Source: Gibbula magus
Taxonomy: Eukaryota; Mollusca; Gastropoda; Trochida; Trochidae
NCBI GenBank assembly: GCA_936450465.1
Contig: OW388293.1
Coordinates: 47,172,040 to 47,236,039, forward strand
Reading direction: 5' to 3'
Length of the DNA: 64,000 bases
This document shows, piece by piece, positions 24,068 to 38,054 of the stretch (positions are counted from its first letter, which is position 1; each line of letters opens with the position of its first letter). The notes beneath the pieces are model-generated. The model was not told where the DNA came from and ran no database searches. It saw nothing but the letters and a program-made list of their open reading frames with translations. The position numbers and the translations under genes are program-made.

Positions 24068-24194
24068 TAAAGCAGCTTCCTTATCTATTCATTCAAAAAG
24101 AATTATTGTTGTTTTATGGATCTCTAAGTTTTGTCAGGTTATCAGTGCGTGTTTGTTGTATTCTCAAACTGTGGTTTTGCTACAGATCTCCGCA

Positions 24195-27100
24195 ATGTTG
24201 GTGATACTCCTTACCCTCGTGTCCTCCGCATGCGCGGTCGATCTCAATGGTCTGATTGACACTGGTACCGTAAAGTGGAGGGACTGCTGTAGGTATTCAT
24301 GTTAATTTAAACAAAATAGTTACATTGTCTGACATTTAACTTCATATAAATCATTTGAAGTATTGACCTTCTGCTTAACACCTATGGGAAGACATTTCTA
24401 TTGTTCTAGTTAAGGTGAAAAAATATAGAAGTCTACGTCATAAATCATGTTCCCTGAGCTATTGAAGTTAAAACACGAGATCAAAGGCCTATTAGTTACT
24501 CTATAAAGTATAAACGTTGGGAACTCGTTTCAACTATGTTTGCATTTGAGGAAAATACGGCTTGAATTAAATAATGTTGATTACAGTTGCTTTATATAAT
24601 TATGTTCTATTTTCAATCAAGTAAGTAATCAATGCATTAGTTAGATCATCAATCAAATGAATAGATAACTAAATATTATAAAACAATTGTTTAAAGGAAT
24701 ATTCCATCGCAAAATGAAATAAAGCTAATAAAAGAATGTTTGTCATCCTATCCAATATTTTAGGTACTTTGCAACATCTGTAATAAAAATTCGAACAGAG
24801 ACAAAAACTGCAATTATTGGGCTCACAGGGCGCCGCCATGTTGCCAGAACGAAAGCGTGAAACTACGAGATTACGCTATGAAAGACACACCACAAAAATA
24901 GGAGATGCCGCTGTTTTCAATGGCGAGAGGTGCGGGTCTGTCATGCATGTTTTATAAAAACCGTAAAGACCCGGGTATTATCGCCCCCGTTGCCCGAAAG
25001 TAATAATTTACGATCCCCAGATCAAATAAATATAAGATTTTTAACAGTAGATTGCTGCACAAAATCAGGAATATATGCTCGGACAATTAAGATTTGCAAC
25101 TGCTGTCAGCTATTCAAGTTCGAGCGACGCGAGGTTTAAACATTTTGATAATTTTGAAAAAAAAGATCCAGACCATTTCATAAGTAGTTGAATTAAGATT
25201 ACTTCTGAAATATCCTTGTTGAAATAAATTCAATAGTAAAATAACACATATTTTACGGAAATCAAGTTTATTAGTAGTAATTACATTGATTTTCGTAACG
25301 ATATTTCGTTTGCAAGTCAGAGCGAATCCAAGACTAAGCGAAGCCTCAGTGTATTGTGACAAGTTCGTAATCAAAACTTAATTCGTATGTACGTATTAAG
25401 ATATATTTGATTCGCCAGAAATTGGCATTCCTTCTTTGTGTAGTATATTCTAATTGTTTAATATGTTTCATTAATCTGAAACTTAATTAGTAATTGTGAT
25501 TTTATTCTATTCCATTAAAATGTATCACTGTTCGTACGAGACCAATTTGATTACGAAATAGTGGTAGTAGTCGTAGTGATGTATGATTGTTTTAGGATTT
25601 ATAATTTCGGCATTACTATTTGAACTTATTATTTCAATTGATATAAATCATGATAATTTTCTTATTATTATGGATTTTCATGAATATAATTAGTTGGTCA
25701 AATTCTAATGAATTGTCTTATTGAAATGAATCAGTGAAGCATGAAATATCTTGTTAACAATATTTAGGATATACTATTAAATACTGTATCAATATAAGGA
25801 AATAATATTAGTAATAACATTTGTAATTAGCATCTGCAGTTTAAAGTTTAATGGGGGAAATGGATGACAGCAGAATATATGTAAACATTACTGTGAGTTC
25901 TGGTTAATTTCGGTGATTCCCCGGGAGATTTTCGAACAGAGTATGCCAAATAATAATAATAACATAATAATAATAACATTTTATTGTCCTCATTACAACG
26001 AAATCGGAAATTCTTGTTGTGCCCTTGGCACCCGGCAGCCACAGTGCAGCGCCAGTTCAAGCATTGCTCTATCCTTATAATGCTGAGCGTCAAGCAAGGA
26101 AGCAACAACTCCCATCTTTTAACGTCTTTTGGTATGACGCGGCCGGGAATCGACACCGACCTTCCGGGTAATGAGCGGACGCTCTACCAACTGAGCTACA
26201 TCCCCGGTTATGATCAGCAGTGTTTACCCATTTTAGTCTTCTCATCTTCAGCGGCATCTGTTAATCGTCAAATCACTGGTGATATAATTTTTAAAATGAA
26301 TAAAGTTCATACTTACCAGATTACTTTATTTATTAAATGACGCAATATTTTCAAGAAACATGGCGGTCCCCACGTTGAGTCAAAGTGACGGTTTATATTT
26401 GATGTAATTATTTAACCCATTGACCAAATACAAACATATTTTTTAAGAAACACCTGATAACTCAATCTTTTATAGGAAATAATTTGAAATTACGCTGGAA
26501 TATTCTTTTAAGTATATTTCAATATTCACCGAAAATTAAGCATTCTACCATCAAAAGAAAACGAACCTAATTGGTTCGATCTTTCTACCATCAACAAAAC
26601 ACCGCCTCCAACCTCATACAGTGTTGGGATTTCACCCTATGCTTCGGTTGGAATATTCAAAATAAACTGTCAAAGAACCATGCTTGGCCTCTTTATATTA
26701 TGACAAAATACATGACCAATGGACACAGCTGGAGCAAATTTTTAACCACGTGAACATGTGGGTAATCCGAAATAATTGTTTCTTTTACTGTGAAAAGAGA
26801 TTTTGTCTACATATCTCAAATTGAAACAAACATTGTTTTATTTTGGATCTAAAGATTAGTAAACATATGATTTTTCAATTCAAAACTATTTTGCACCTCA
26901 ACAGCAGATATGCACTAAGTCAGTGCACAATTTCGCTCTACAGATTCGGAAAGTCCAATAATATGTACACCCACATGTTCTCCACACGACACAAGCATCT
27001 ACAAATCCATAATATAAGCTGCAATTCAACACGGCAACACTTCGTCTCGATTATCAACTTTTTAAATGTTAATACACTTAGATATTTATTGTACTCAATG

Positions 27101-30100
27101 TTCTGATACATGTAATGTATTCATCACAGTTAAACATGTACATGCTTTCCTTTCACAAATAAACCTAAATAGGCTTCTAAAACAAGCATGGCAACCCATA
27201 TTTATTTATAAAAGATATGGATTTAGCACATATTTTTCATGTAAATAGTGAAATATAAAAAAATCTTGAGATTTTTCAAATTGGCAAGGCACCTTCTTAA
27301 ACAGCTAAAGGAATCATCACTTAAACATAATTAGAAACACCTTTTATAGGCACATTACATAATTCTCGAGGATCTCTGGATGGCAGGTAAAATCAATCAT
27401 ACAATTTTGTTTATATACATTATGTCACATTACATGATTGTATGTGACAGCAAAATCTGCGAAATCAATAAAATAATGTTTACTAAATATATTTTGTTAA
27501 CAAATGTTACTTACTCTTTCACTCAGTAAATATACATAACTACGTAGATTAAGACAATATTTTCAAACGTATACAGATCATGTTAAATTCAATGTAAGAA
27601 ACAACGTATTATGTGCTATATCTTGATAGGCAAGCTCGACTGAATGAACAAAAATAGATATTTAATGTTGTACAGTTAATCATAAACTATACCTAACGTA
27701 GCTGACAGAAACCCCTGGGTGAAAGTGGAGGATTTTAACATCACTCCTAGACCAATCAAGATACCTGGGGAGATGAATGTGACCCTAGAAGGTCCCATCA
27801 GCCATCGCCTGGCCGACTCTGTCAACCTGAAGGTGCTCATAGAGAGGAAACTACTGTCAACTTGGACCACTGTCCCCTGCAAAGAAAGGGTAGGAACATG
27901 GTAAATGATTCTGATCATTTAATCCTATATAAGGGCTTGGTAAATACTTAGAATATTAATTAGTGACATGCTCCATATTACGACAGCACTCTGCAAAACT
28001 GACATTGGAAAACTGTAAATTCCCCAAATAATAATTTGTTAAATGTCCACTATCTGGAAGGTACAACACACATTTGATGTGCACCACGGTGGATACTTCA
28101 AATATAATTTATCTAAATATCTTCTTTTGGGAAGGTAAAATGGATATTCAATGTCATATGATGATGTTGAGATGTTCATGTGCAATGTTGTCCAAACACT
28201 TCGAATTGTTTTGTTTTGTTTGCTTTTTAACTCACGAGTTCCGTGTGGGTTTGACATCATCTTGATACAGATATCAAAGCTTGCATAGAACAAATGTCAT
28301 GATCCTGGTCCTAATCCGTTGTATTATATGCACACACGTTTCAGCAACAACTGCATTCCTGTCACTTTCAGTCACGAGCATCTTGGTGGCAACGATTCAA
28401 AATAGTTCACTGTTTAGACTTGTCTTATACTTCTCAATAATGTGTTCTTTGTATTTCGAGCAACACTATGTAGTTCACAATATTTCTACTTGTATAGCAC
28501 TTGCAATGTTCATGTTTCAGTATCTACGATGATCCCTGTGAATTCCTGAACACTTTTAAGCAGCAAGCTTCCTGTCCTGCTCAACTGACCGCCAATGGTC
28601 TGCCCTGCACGTGTCCCTTCAACCCTTCACAACTGCATCTGCCAGCATCCACATTCACAGTCGCCAACATCAGCGAAGCATGGTCATTCATGAACCAAGG
28701 CGTACGTATATAGGAGAATTTGAAATGGGTTGTCAATTAACATTACTTTTGTTCAATGGTTTGGAATCTAACGAGTTCGATACAAATAACATTCAGGAGT
28801 TCCATAAATACTAAATTATACAGAACAGAGTATCTTATTTAATACTAACCAAGTAATAGCACAACACTATAATAATTCAACTTGCAAGGGTATTCATAGC
28901 GCCGCCTTCACACTATAACATGCCATTTATGATTATCAATATAAGTCTGTTCAATTGGATTTAAAAACTAAATTTGGCCGTAAAATGACTTAGTATTGAA
29001 TATTTTAACCTCGTTGGTTTGTTCAAGAGATTTAATGAAAATAATTTCAGCAACTCCCAATGATGAATGTGTGCAATGACGAAAGATGTAATGCATAATT
29101 TTGTTTAAAACAAGGTTGTAGTCAATATATATAAACTGGCAGGCAAAAGAAAGTGAACACCTCTTTTTAAATCACTATAATTAACAAACTAAATATGGTA
29201 GAAGTTTGAGAAAAGGTACATTGGATAGTTTATTCATTTCGGAAAACGTCAAAATCTTAAACTTTAATGTTTAATTAGCCAGTTTTGCATACAAGAAATC
29301 CAAAAGATGTAGGGGTAAAAAAACACAACAAAAACATGTTAATTTTAATTTTTTCTATTCCCTTAAGTCGTTCAATTTGTAAAATGTTCCACATGAGTGC
29401 CAAATGTGGTCGATACGAGTGTCAGGCATTATGAAATGCGCTGCCTGATCTAGAATTAAAAATGTCTTATGACGTCACCTGACAGCTGTTTGTTTGTTCA
29501 TACAAAACCTGCATCGCCGACTGTTCATTAACTGGAGCGTGTGGTGAGATTCTAACACTCCATTGTGGACCTTCTGACAGTTGTCCACTTAACGACAAGT
29601 CTTGAGAAAATAGAAATTATTGAAAAGCTGTAACGTTGCATGTCCAACCGACGTTGTCACAGCCATAATTACATTAGCCATACATCAAAGTTCGGGGGTC
29701 AGTACCTGTATATTCATCAGTCGAACAACTTCGACTCTACCAGTTCAAGGTCTCCTTGTGCACGTGTGTATAGCGACACGCCGATCTATGGTGGTTGCCG
29801 TCAATGACATCACTCAGAGATAACAGGGTTGCATTGGCCAGAAATGTTCGATGTTTGCAGAACCAAAACTGGCAGAGAGTGTTATTTTATGACGAAAGTC
29901 GGTTCCAGATGCACGCAGCAGACGGGGGAAGGAGGGTCTACCGTGGCCGGGGTGAGAGGGAGGCACGCTGCTGCGTACAGGAAGTTATCCCTTTTCGGTG
30001 GACTCAGCGTCATGGTCTGGGGTGGGATACGCGGCAATGCAACCACCGACCTCATGGTCATTGACGGAAATCCGACGGCGCAGAGGTACATTGACAGGGC

Positions 30101-31713
30101 CAGAGGTTATCCCATTCTTACAACGCCATCCAAACACCCTTTTTCAATAGGACAATGTTCGTCCTATGGTGACGTTACAGTACCTAGACGTCAACAACGT
30201 CCACGTTTTGCCTTGGCCTGCCAGATTGCCCGATAAGAATCCCATCGAGCACCTCTGTGATCGAATGATCCGTCAACGTCGACACCAACCACACACAAGT
30301 CAACAACTTTCATTTCATCAGACGACTGACGTTTTCTGTGAGACGAAGAGTTCAGGCATGTTTGAATGACAACGGCGGACATACCAGATACTGATCACAT
30401 ACAATTTGTCATTAAACTAATGATTATTCTATGTTTGTTTTGTTTTTTTTACAATTTTCCCTTCAATTATTGCATGATCGGAAATAGGACAATTGACCCC
30501 ACCCTTGAAGAACTGGCGATAACTCATTTACCATTAAAGTTACAGGTCTGCTATTTTAGCACAAAACACTAAACTGATGGAGTGTTACAACAAATTCCTC
30601 TGAACACGTAACTTTTAATGATATTCCAATTCAAAGAGGTGTAACATTTCTTTTGGCGTTCAGTTTATGTTAATCTGGTTTTAGTTCAACTTAAAAAAAA
30701 CAAAAGTTAATGTTTAGGCCCTGTGTATCCGATGCTTACTGTCAACATCAAATACTATCCATTATCCATAATTTCATTTGAAAAAGTGTATATTTTCTTT
30801 TGCCTGTCAGTTTATATATGTTATGTTTCAAATTGATTTAGATTGTTAAATTCATCATTTACAGTTAATCTGTATGGATGTTCAACTTTTTAGTTACATA
30901 AAGTCCATGTTTCGATATCAATTCTTAAAACATTTTCAAATATTTTAATTACACTTTTAACTAATGATGTCGTCATCTTCTCTTGCTCCATTACTTCCAG
31001 GTGTAGAGCAACTCACATGGTCTTAAAATTGTAATTAAGATCAGCAATAGTTTCAGTGTAATTAAATTAGGTTGCTGTTCTTTCCAGTCTAACTCTCTCT
31101 GTTAATTAGAAGAAGCTGATGAAGCCAGACAGGTCATATATGTCACCACCAACGAGAACGCTTTTCAAACAGTTCATTTACATTAACGTTTCTCTTCACA
31201 TCATGAGTGCAAATCTGCATGCATGACTTTTGCCGTTACATGGACATGGACTCACGGATCAAATATGCAATGTGTGTAAATGTGTTCGCAATTCATATCT
31301 GTGTAACTGTGGCCCTGCAAACGAGGTTCATTGGTATGCCATATATTATGGACTTAGTTCAACCGTAGACAATAATTCAAGCATTTAGTGTGCATAGTGT
31401 AATTAAACATATATGTAGAAGCAGTATAAATATAAATTATGATCAACATGTTTTAAATATGTCAACAATATGTAACTGATGCAGTGTAAAAAAAAAAGGG
31501 ATCAACAGGATTTTCAATTATGTTTACAGTGTGAAATAATTATCATAATTGTTGTATTAACTTTATTTGGATTTGTAAGTGGCCTTTACTTGTAAATTGT
31601 TATGAATTATTTAATTGTTTCAGGGAGAATACCACATCAAGCTATCAATGGAGGAGAAATCATCACATCTTCTGCGTGGATGTCTCGAAGCATATTTCGA
31701 AATTGATGACTAA
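24195..31713 (+). CDS. Ganglioside GM2 activator-like secreted lipid-binding protein, copy 2 (4 exons)
   Basis: Exons are 24195-24288, 27702-27900, 28521-28701 and 31624-31713, giving 187 aa. Splice phases match copies 1 and 3. It starts MLVILLTLVSSACAV, a signal peptide. Exon 3 is one codon longer at its 3' end than in the other copies. The eight family cysteines are kept, plus one in the signal region. NIT (Asn44) and NVT (Asn57) are glycosylation sequons; the second falls where human GM2A has its NVT after the PG turn, and copies 1 and 3 lack it. Intron 1 holds a TIR element with a SINE, and intron 3 a Tc1-like transposon. AATAAA follows at 31728. Family firm, ligand unknown. Confidence 0.9.
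24690..26512. mobile_element. TIR element in intron 1 of copy 2
   Basis: The left end 'aaaggaatattccatcgc' and the complement of the right end 'aaaagaatattccagcgt' form a TIR of about 16 bp. Just inside, 'cgccgccatgttgcc' (about 24831) faces 'aacatggcggtcccc' (about 26357) as a second inverted pair. No transposase is visible, and a SINE is nested inside. It is a probable non-autonomous DNA transposon. No target duplication was established. Confidence 0.5.
25951..26207 (-). mobile_element. tRNA-derived SINE with (ATT)n tail, copy A
   Basis: On the minus strand the head reads 'gatgtagctcagttggtaga' then 'gcgtccgctcattacccgga', with a B-box variant (gtcgattcc), like a tRNA. A body of about 150 bp follows, ending 'gaggacaataaaatgttatt' and an ATT tail (25951-25980). 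A second copy is at 46820-47055. The 3' end resembles that of the LINE at 12288-13392. Confidence 0.8.
29134..30812. mobile_element. Tc1-like transposon, longest copy
   Basis: The ends are 'aactggcaggcaaaagaaag' and the complement of 'ttcttttgcctgtcagtt', flanked by TA on both sides (29132-29133 and 30813-30814), as expected for Tc1/mariner. A second inverted pair inside ('acacctcttt' and 'aaagaggtgt' near 30635) suggests nested or composite ends. It sits in intron 3 of GM2A-like 2. Confidence 0.82.
29790..30370 (+). pseudogene. Tc1-like transposase relic
   Basis: Fragments in shifting frames read ARNVRCLQNQNWQRVLFYDESRF (first catalytic Asp), GGRRVYRGRGE, SVMVWGGI, and PWPARLPDKNPIEHLCD (third acidic residue region). 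These match the DD34E domain of Tc1 transposases. Several frameshifts and loss of the second Asp block make it dead. The N-terminal DNA-binding region is only faintly visible upstream (about 29480-29790). Confidence 0.85.
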
Positions 31714-31733
31714 ATGTATTGATTGACAATAAA

Positions 31734-33930
31734 TGATTCCGATAACGGAAAGAACTTTCTTCTTTACATTGATGTTGATTTTTAATTATCTCAAATCTAA
31801 CTTGTTATGATTGGAGACCTGTCGCTTATAGCTTTCTGAGAATTTGAGATATCTTTTCCAAAGGTTTTTTCGGTATAAGTTCCATTTTTATCGTGCTTCA
31901 TATCCAACACGTATTAGAGACCTGACGCTTTTTGGAGACTCAAACTTATTTCCAAAGATGCTGCGGTTGTCAAAGAAAATATGGTATGCTTGTTTTTATA
32001 CTCAATTTAAAATGCAAAAACTACTTCAAAAATCCTTTTGAATCTAATAAAAGGGAAAACGCTTAAGAATTAATTTTACATTTTTGAAAATAAAAATAGG
32101 TCAATAAAAGAAAATCTTTGATTGAAGAAAAAGAATCCATTAACTCGTATGATGCGTAGTTGATGGTCTTTGGTCCGGCACCTCTCAAAATAAAAAAGAA
32201 ATGTTACCAAATGCAAAACAATCCTCAATTAATAAATAGAGTTCTGAAAGGCCAATAGTACAAGTATTTAACGTTTGTAAAATACTTTTGCACAACCTGT
32301 ATGAATGTATAAATAGAGTAAAAATATACAGCATAAATTTAAATGTAAATGGCAGATTTGAACACATGGAAATAAAAAAAACGTGCTACAGTGCCCTTAA
32401 AGAATTAATAATTGTAGGCTATTGACCACACACCTCTTAAACGATTGACCCAACAGTTCAATATTTGTAGAAAGTTGCCCTCACATTGAGTTAATAAAAT
32501 GGGATCACTTGTCACAGATTTTGAGGCACCATGGTAACCCACCAAGGTAGTCAAGTTTGAATGACTTCCTGTGCACGGAAACTAAGGTGGCACGTGGCCC
32601 TGTGCATAGCTCATTAGACAACTATTAGTATAGTTCAGCAACAATGGGCGCAGCTCTTTGGATGGGTCACATGAGATATGAGTTGATATACTTATGGTGT
32701 TAAGGTTACCTGTAAACGGTTGTGATGGAGGTGACTTCTAGCGACAAATATTTCATCTTGGGTAAAATCAAGGTAAGAATACTCGTATAGCCCCTTGAGT
32801 AACCACTGAGTGAATGGATAAGTGCGCTCTATATATGGACATATTATCATTGTAACAAGATGTTCTCTTTAGAAATGCTTGTTTGTTAAATCTACGAAAA
32901 TGAAGTTTATAGGATATTACTTTTTGTCAATGCCACATGTTCCAATATTTTCACAGTCATTCTGTGCGTTTCTCACAAATTAATAAAATAATCTGTAATT
33001 TCCATATATAATCTAAAAACATATGCCACATAAATACTATATATCAATTTCATGTCTTTAGTCATGTCCTCTAGTTAATATCCTGTGTGATATAACTTAC
33101 ATGAACTAATTATTTTTCAGATTATGTTTGTCAGCGTTAATCACCGTTTAATTGTGTTCATTATTTACGAGCTCATTAATATCGTTGTCGAAACGCATTT
33201 CCCCGTTTTTAAAGTGTTACATGTTGTTCTTGCTTTTGATTGCTGATTGCCATGAATATTCATGTTCTTCATAACATGTTCTTCAATATGCAATATGCAA
33301 ATGTTGAGGATTTTCAGCTGTAAACAGGTATTTTTGTTGATGATGTTTTATATTCTAAATGCTAGTTATCTCCAATTAACACGAACATGCGGTGTATATT
33401 TAGAAATATTCAAAATAGTTTAATTTGAAAAAATGTTCTTGACAAAAAGGTTTAATATTCCCATTATATTATTCGGAATATAGCTAAAATATAACACCTT
33501 CAGAGGAACATGGAACATATCAACATTGTTACGGTCATTATTTTCATTTGATCTCTTATATTTTAATAACAATCGATTTCTTAGAATTCGATTTTCATAA
33601 CCTTTGAATTCGTTTAACGATTGTAGTTCACGGAGAGGTTCGTGTTTAATCTTTGTAATGCCTAAAATCCTCATGCAAAATTTATAATTATGAATGTACA
33701 CAGATCCGAGGATTTATCAAGGATACCGTTTCCGTAGAATAGGTAAATATCAATAAATTCTGTCAAAAGTTGGACCCATTCAAGTTTTTTTAAATGACAT
33801 GCTCGATATACAGAGGTTACTCAAGTCATACCTTCCTACATAAGTCTGTGCATTCTGTGAGGAGAGAATGAAGTGACCTACATTGTACATGTACACATGC
33901 TATGTACCTGCTGTGAAGTCGTAGGGATTA
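31734..33930 (+). repeat. 3' flank of copy 2, duplicated downstream
   Basis: No gene is found. Positions 31800-32850 align with the 3' flanks of copies 1 and 3. Positions 32880-33620 align with 60825-61530. In the latter, a Tc1-like element is inserted after 'aacgattgta', whereas here the text continues as 'gttcacggag'. Confidence 0.65.
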
Positions 33931-34460
33931 TATAACGGACAGGGCGTCCGTCCGTCCGTGTGCCCGTCCATCACACTTTTGTTCCGCTCCTAACTCTTTT
34001 ATTATGAAACTTGATACACTTGCTCACTATGATGTGTAGATCTGCCTTTCGTATGCAAATTTTCTCAGTGTTTCGACTTCATTTCTTAAACACTAGAGCA
34101 CTCATAAAGCCTTACGAGTAAGAGGAAATGCTAGATTAACCAACCTTGTCAAACAACAATGATCCCAAGTTGTGCCTCTTGTTGGTAGGACCTACATGTG
34201 AGTTTATTTTTTAGCGGCGTGACTAGTTACTCTATGAGGAAGTCATTTTACGCTCACAAATTGTTGAAACGTTACCAAACTTGATGCATATGGTGTGTTG
34301 ATCTGCCTTTTGTATGTTTCACACCCTGATTTGCATAATTTACGCACATTTTCTCAGTTTTCGACTTCATTTTCCTGAAATGGTTGATCGCACAGAAAAT
34401 CTCTATCTCTATGCTAGTTTCACACCATTTGTCAACCCCGATCCCTAGATGTGACATATT
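33930..34460. repeat. Degenerate pearl-like repeat with (CCGT)n
   Basis: 'gtccgtccgtccgtg' at about 33950 is followed by a unit containing 'gttccgctcctaactctttt' and 'atgaaacttgatacacttgc'. A second unit follows about 270 bp later. The core resembles, in the opposite sense, the repeat units at 39480-40315. Confidence 0.5.
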
Positions 34461-34770
34461 AAACTATTTATTAATTCATTTTTGGCCGTGTTAAAACTCA
34501 TTTCGTCAAATTATTTCAAAGAAATAACATCACAACAATGAACATCAAATGATGAATCATTTCATTGTGAAAATATTGGCTTAGACATGTATCTGTTCAG
34601 CAATCCTACATGTAGCTCTTATTATATGATAATAGTCTCTCTTTAGTCATTGTCATGGTGTTAAATATAAACATCAAATAGATAACAGAGATGATGAATA
34701 AAATTCAGCTGTTTAATTAAGATTTGGAAATCGAGATTGCAGTGAACGATTATTTGACCCTGTGCTTCTT

Positions 34771-35836
34771 AACTGACAGGCAAAGAAAAGTATATGCTGA
34801 TTAAAATGAAAATATGGAAAACTGATATTATTGATGTTGGCAGTTAGCATCGGATACACAGGGCCTAAACCTTAACTTTTGTTTTTTAAAGTTGAACTTA
34901 AACCAGATTAACACAATTTGGAGAAATTTGGAAAATATTGATAATCACGTGACCTTCATACTGGTGTAAAGTCACGTGACACATAGGTAAAATTGCAAGG
35001 TCAAATTATATATCTGTGAAAAAAAACACCTAAAACCCGTTTAAAGTAACATCAGAAAAACGTGCATAACTTCTGAAATTTGACAAAAGCTGGGCAACGG
35101 ATACCAAAGCTGCAAAAATCGCCTTTGTTCCTGCATTTCTAATATCAATGTGTTGTCACATTAAAGCCGAGTTTGGGGGAGATATTTGAATCCAAGAACA
35201 CAAAAAACAATGGTCCTTTGAAGGCTGATATCTACATGCGTTAGACCGCCGTCAAAGCTATCTCTGAGTGACGTCATTGACGGCGACCACCATGGATTGG
35301 CGTGTCACTATGCACACGTGCAACAGAAGACCTTGAACTGGTAGATTCGAAGTTGTTCGACTGCTGAATAGACAGGTACTGACCACTGAACGTTGATGTA
35401 TGGCTAATGTCATTATGGCTGTGACAACGTCGGTTTACCATGCAACGTACCAGCTTTACAATAATTTCTTTTTTCAAGACTTGCACAATGGCGTGTTTGT
35501 TAACGCTCCAGTTATTTATTTCTAGATCAGACAGTGCATTTCATAATGCCTGACACTCGTATCGACCACATTTGGCACTCATGAAATTGAACGACGTAAA
35601 GGAATAGAAAGAATTGAAATTAACGTGTTTTGGTTGGTTTTTTTTTTATCCCTACATATACATTTTTTGGATTTCTTATGTGCAAAATTGGCTCATTAAA
35701 CATTAAAGTTTAGGATTTTGACGTTTTCCGCAATGAATGAACTATCCAATCTACCTTATCTCAAACTTCTACCATATTTGATTTTTTCATTATAGTGATT
35801 TAAAAAGAGGTGTTCACTTTCTTTTGTCTGCCAGTT
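34771..35836. mobile_element. Tc1-like element, internally deleted copy
   Basis: The termini 'aactgacaggcaaa' and the complement of 'cttttgtctgccagtt' match the element at 29134-30812. Positions 35262-35520 hold an inverted remnant matching 29540-29825. The catalytic part of the transposase is missing. A short 'cacgtgac' palindrome near 34948-34980 recurs in the 61541 copy. Confidence 0.78.
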
Positions 35837-35890
35837 TATCAAGGATTCCCATTGAATTTAAATGCTTGTAAGTGTTGTGTAAATATATAT

Positions 35891-36005
35891 AACGTCATAC
35901 TTGTGCATTTGTATCGTTTGTATTGAACGAGAGGATGTCAAGGAAGCGGAGAAACATCGAGCTTCGAGTTCAATACAAACGATCCAAATGCACAAGTATG
36001 ATGTT
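35891..36005. repeat. Hairpin with 38-bp arms
   Basis: The arms at 35891-35928 and 35968-36005 pair at 36 of 38 positions (core 'cttgtgcatttg'). It is the third hairpin of this style in the window, with 34-45-bp arms and 39-61-bp loops. Confidence 0.8.
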
Positions 36006-38054
36006 CTATATTTATTATATACCCCTTTTTATTAGCAAATTGGTAAACAAATAAAGTTGCATAAATTTACTGGGACGACGTGCTGCGTATTGATACACGG
36101 ACGGTTGCTTGACCAGCACGAGTCACGATTTGATATCTTAATAATATCTTTATTTTCTCATTTGTCAGCCAAATAGAGCTGTAACTGAAATTTTCTTCAG
36201 TGTGGTAACCTAATTAAATCATCAAAATTGCTTTACTATCATTTAATTACAAAGAATGACGTAACCATGGTTATGACGTCACAATAGTAAATGGTTGTGA
36301 CATCACAGTGACCCAAGATCACTAGCGAACCTTTCGGCAATGCTTTCGATTCCCCTTACACTTTGCGCTTTTTTGCCTTGTTAATGATAATTTGAGTAAC
36401 GTTTTCCCTGCTTGTGCTGTTAATATTAGGCCAAATACATGCTGCTACTTCAATCAACTAGCAGTGTTATTAAAACATAAATTCCGGAGATTTAATTTGG
36501 AAAACATTGAAAAGTATGGAAAACTCAGAGAAGTGCCGAAGCTTAGAGAAAGTAGAACCGTCAGCCGTGCAATACAGAATTCACAGTGCAATACGGAATT
36601 CACCGTGCAATATTGAAATCGACCACGGACACAGAATTGCACCCCTGTATTACTATCTTAAGTTTACACGGGTATATAATAAATAATTATTTCAAACCTA
36701 TTTACTTTGTATGGGTTGGAAATATATGGATACCAGTGGTTTAATAACATCATTATATCCTAATCCTTAATTAAAATATTAAAATTAAGAAATTAAAACT
36801 GTACGCATTGCTTCAGCTGTATATATATTCCCAATATATTCATCATGTCAGATGTCAACTCTGAAAGAGTTGGAAATACTGATTAGTAAGTTTGAACTGA
36901 CTAACTGTAACGTTACAATTGCACACTTAGTATCGGATTGTGGATCTAAAATGTGTGTCAACAACGTATCTGATGAAAGTTTATAAAAATTCAGTAAATA
37001 CAAATAACACTTCCTTTATACGTATATTACCGCTGAAGAAACCAGATTCACGGGACAAAATGTATCTTGATTCTCGATTATTCATATCATGTTACCTATA
37101 AAAACGTATTGATATTAAATAATATTACTTAGGTCTACGGTCAAAACCCCTAAATGATAATCAAAGACAGTAAGATCTATAAATAACTATATGTGAGATT
37201 TGGCAGTCACTTCAACCGGATTTCCACGATAATTGGGAACTCGTGAGGAGCCAGTTATAACGTAGTGTAGCTGGTTATCAAATATTTCAGAAAGATAGAA
37301 TTATTAGTCGAATGTATCCTTACCCCTGATAGGAGTGAGTATCTCATTCCAGTTTGTATAATAAAAACAAAAGGTGCAATACCCTCTTTCAAAAGAAACG
37401 ATACCCTGCACAATGAAAGATAGTTTAATCCAAGAACAATACAATTGACTGAAATAGTGTTACACCATGTCTTCAGAAGCCAACTGAGCTACATTTTAAA
37501 TGTCAAAACATTTTATGTTCCTATTTCTGAGAAACACACGAAATTGTCGTTTTCGGATCTCCTGAACTAAGTTAACCAGACGAGATATGAGAGTAAAAAA
37601 GGGCATTTTGCCTTTGTAGATAATGTCCTATAGTAATGCACGATCCAATAAGCCGTATCCATAGAATATGGTTATCCGTATTGGAAGAACAAAATATAAA
37701 GCGATAGTGGTTTGGAACAGTGTAAGAAGGAGATGTGTAGGTCTCATGAGAAGTTGAGAGTTCAGATAGCAAGATGGTTGACCATTCCATCATTGTACGA
37801 TATTGAAAACTCTTCTGTGGGTGTTTAGGTATAACTACTACAGTTAGATCACTTGAACTACCTTCGAGCGGCCATTCATTAAGAACTCTTTGTATTGATT
37901 TAGGAGTATTAGCCATTACTAACACACGTTTATATTTTTGTTAGAACACTTTATTTCAGTAAGAAAATCGTGCTTAAATAAATTAATTCTGACATTAACA
38001 ACACTTCAACAATCTAAGATATTGTTTTTATTTATTATTCCTGAAAGGCCTACC
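36006..38054. other. Gene-free stretch with a flank relic
   Basis: No coding exon is recognised. About 37380-37620 is a diverged copy of the GM2A upstream flank (compare 18400-18600). The 117-codon minus-strand ORF at 37572-37925 matches nothing I recognise and is probably chance. Palindromic CRE-like words (tgacgtca) occur near 36277. Confidence 0.4.

Noticed and set aside
26128..26207. Possible functional tRNA gene on the minus strand
   Set aside because: A long SINE body and ATT tail follow, the head has mismatches in the anticodon stem, and a second dispersed copy exists at 46985-47055.
37572..37925. 117-codon minus-strand ORF
   Set aside because: No recognisable motif, signal or paralogue; its length is plausible by chance in this much sequence.
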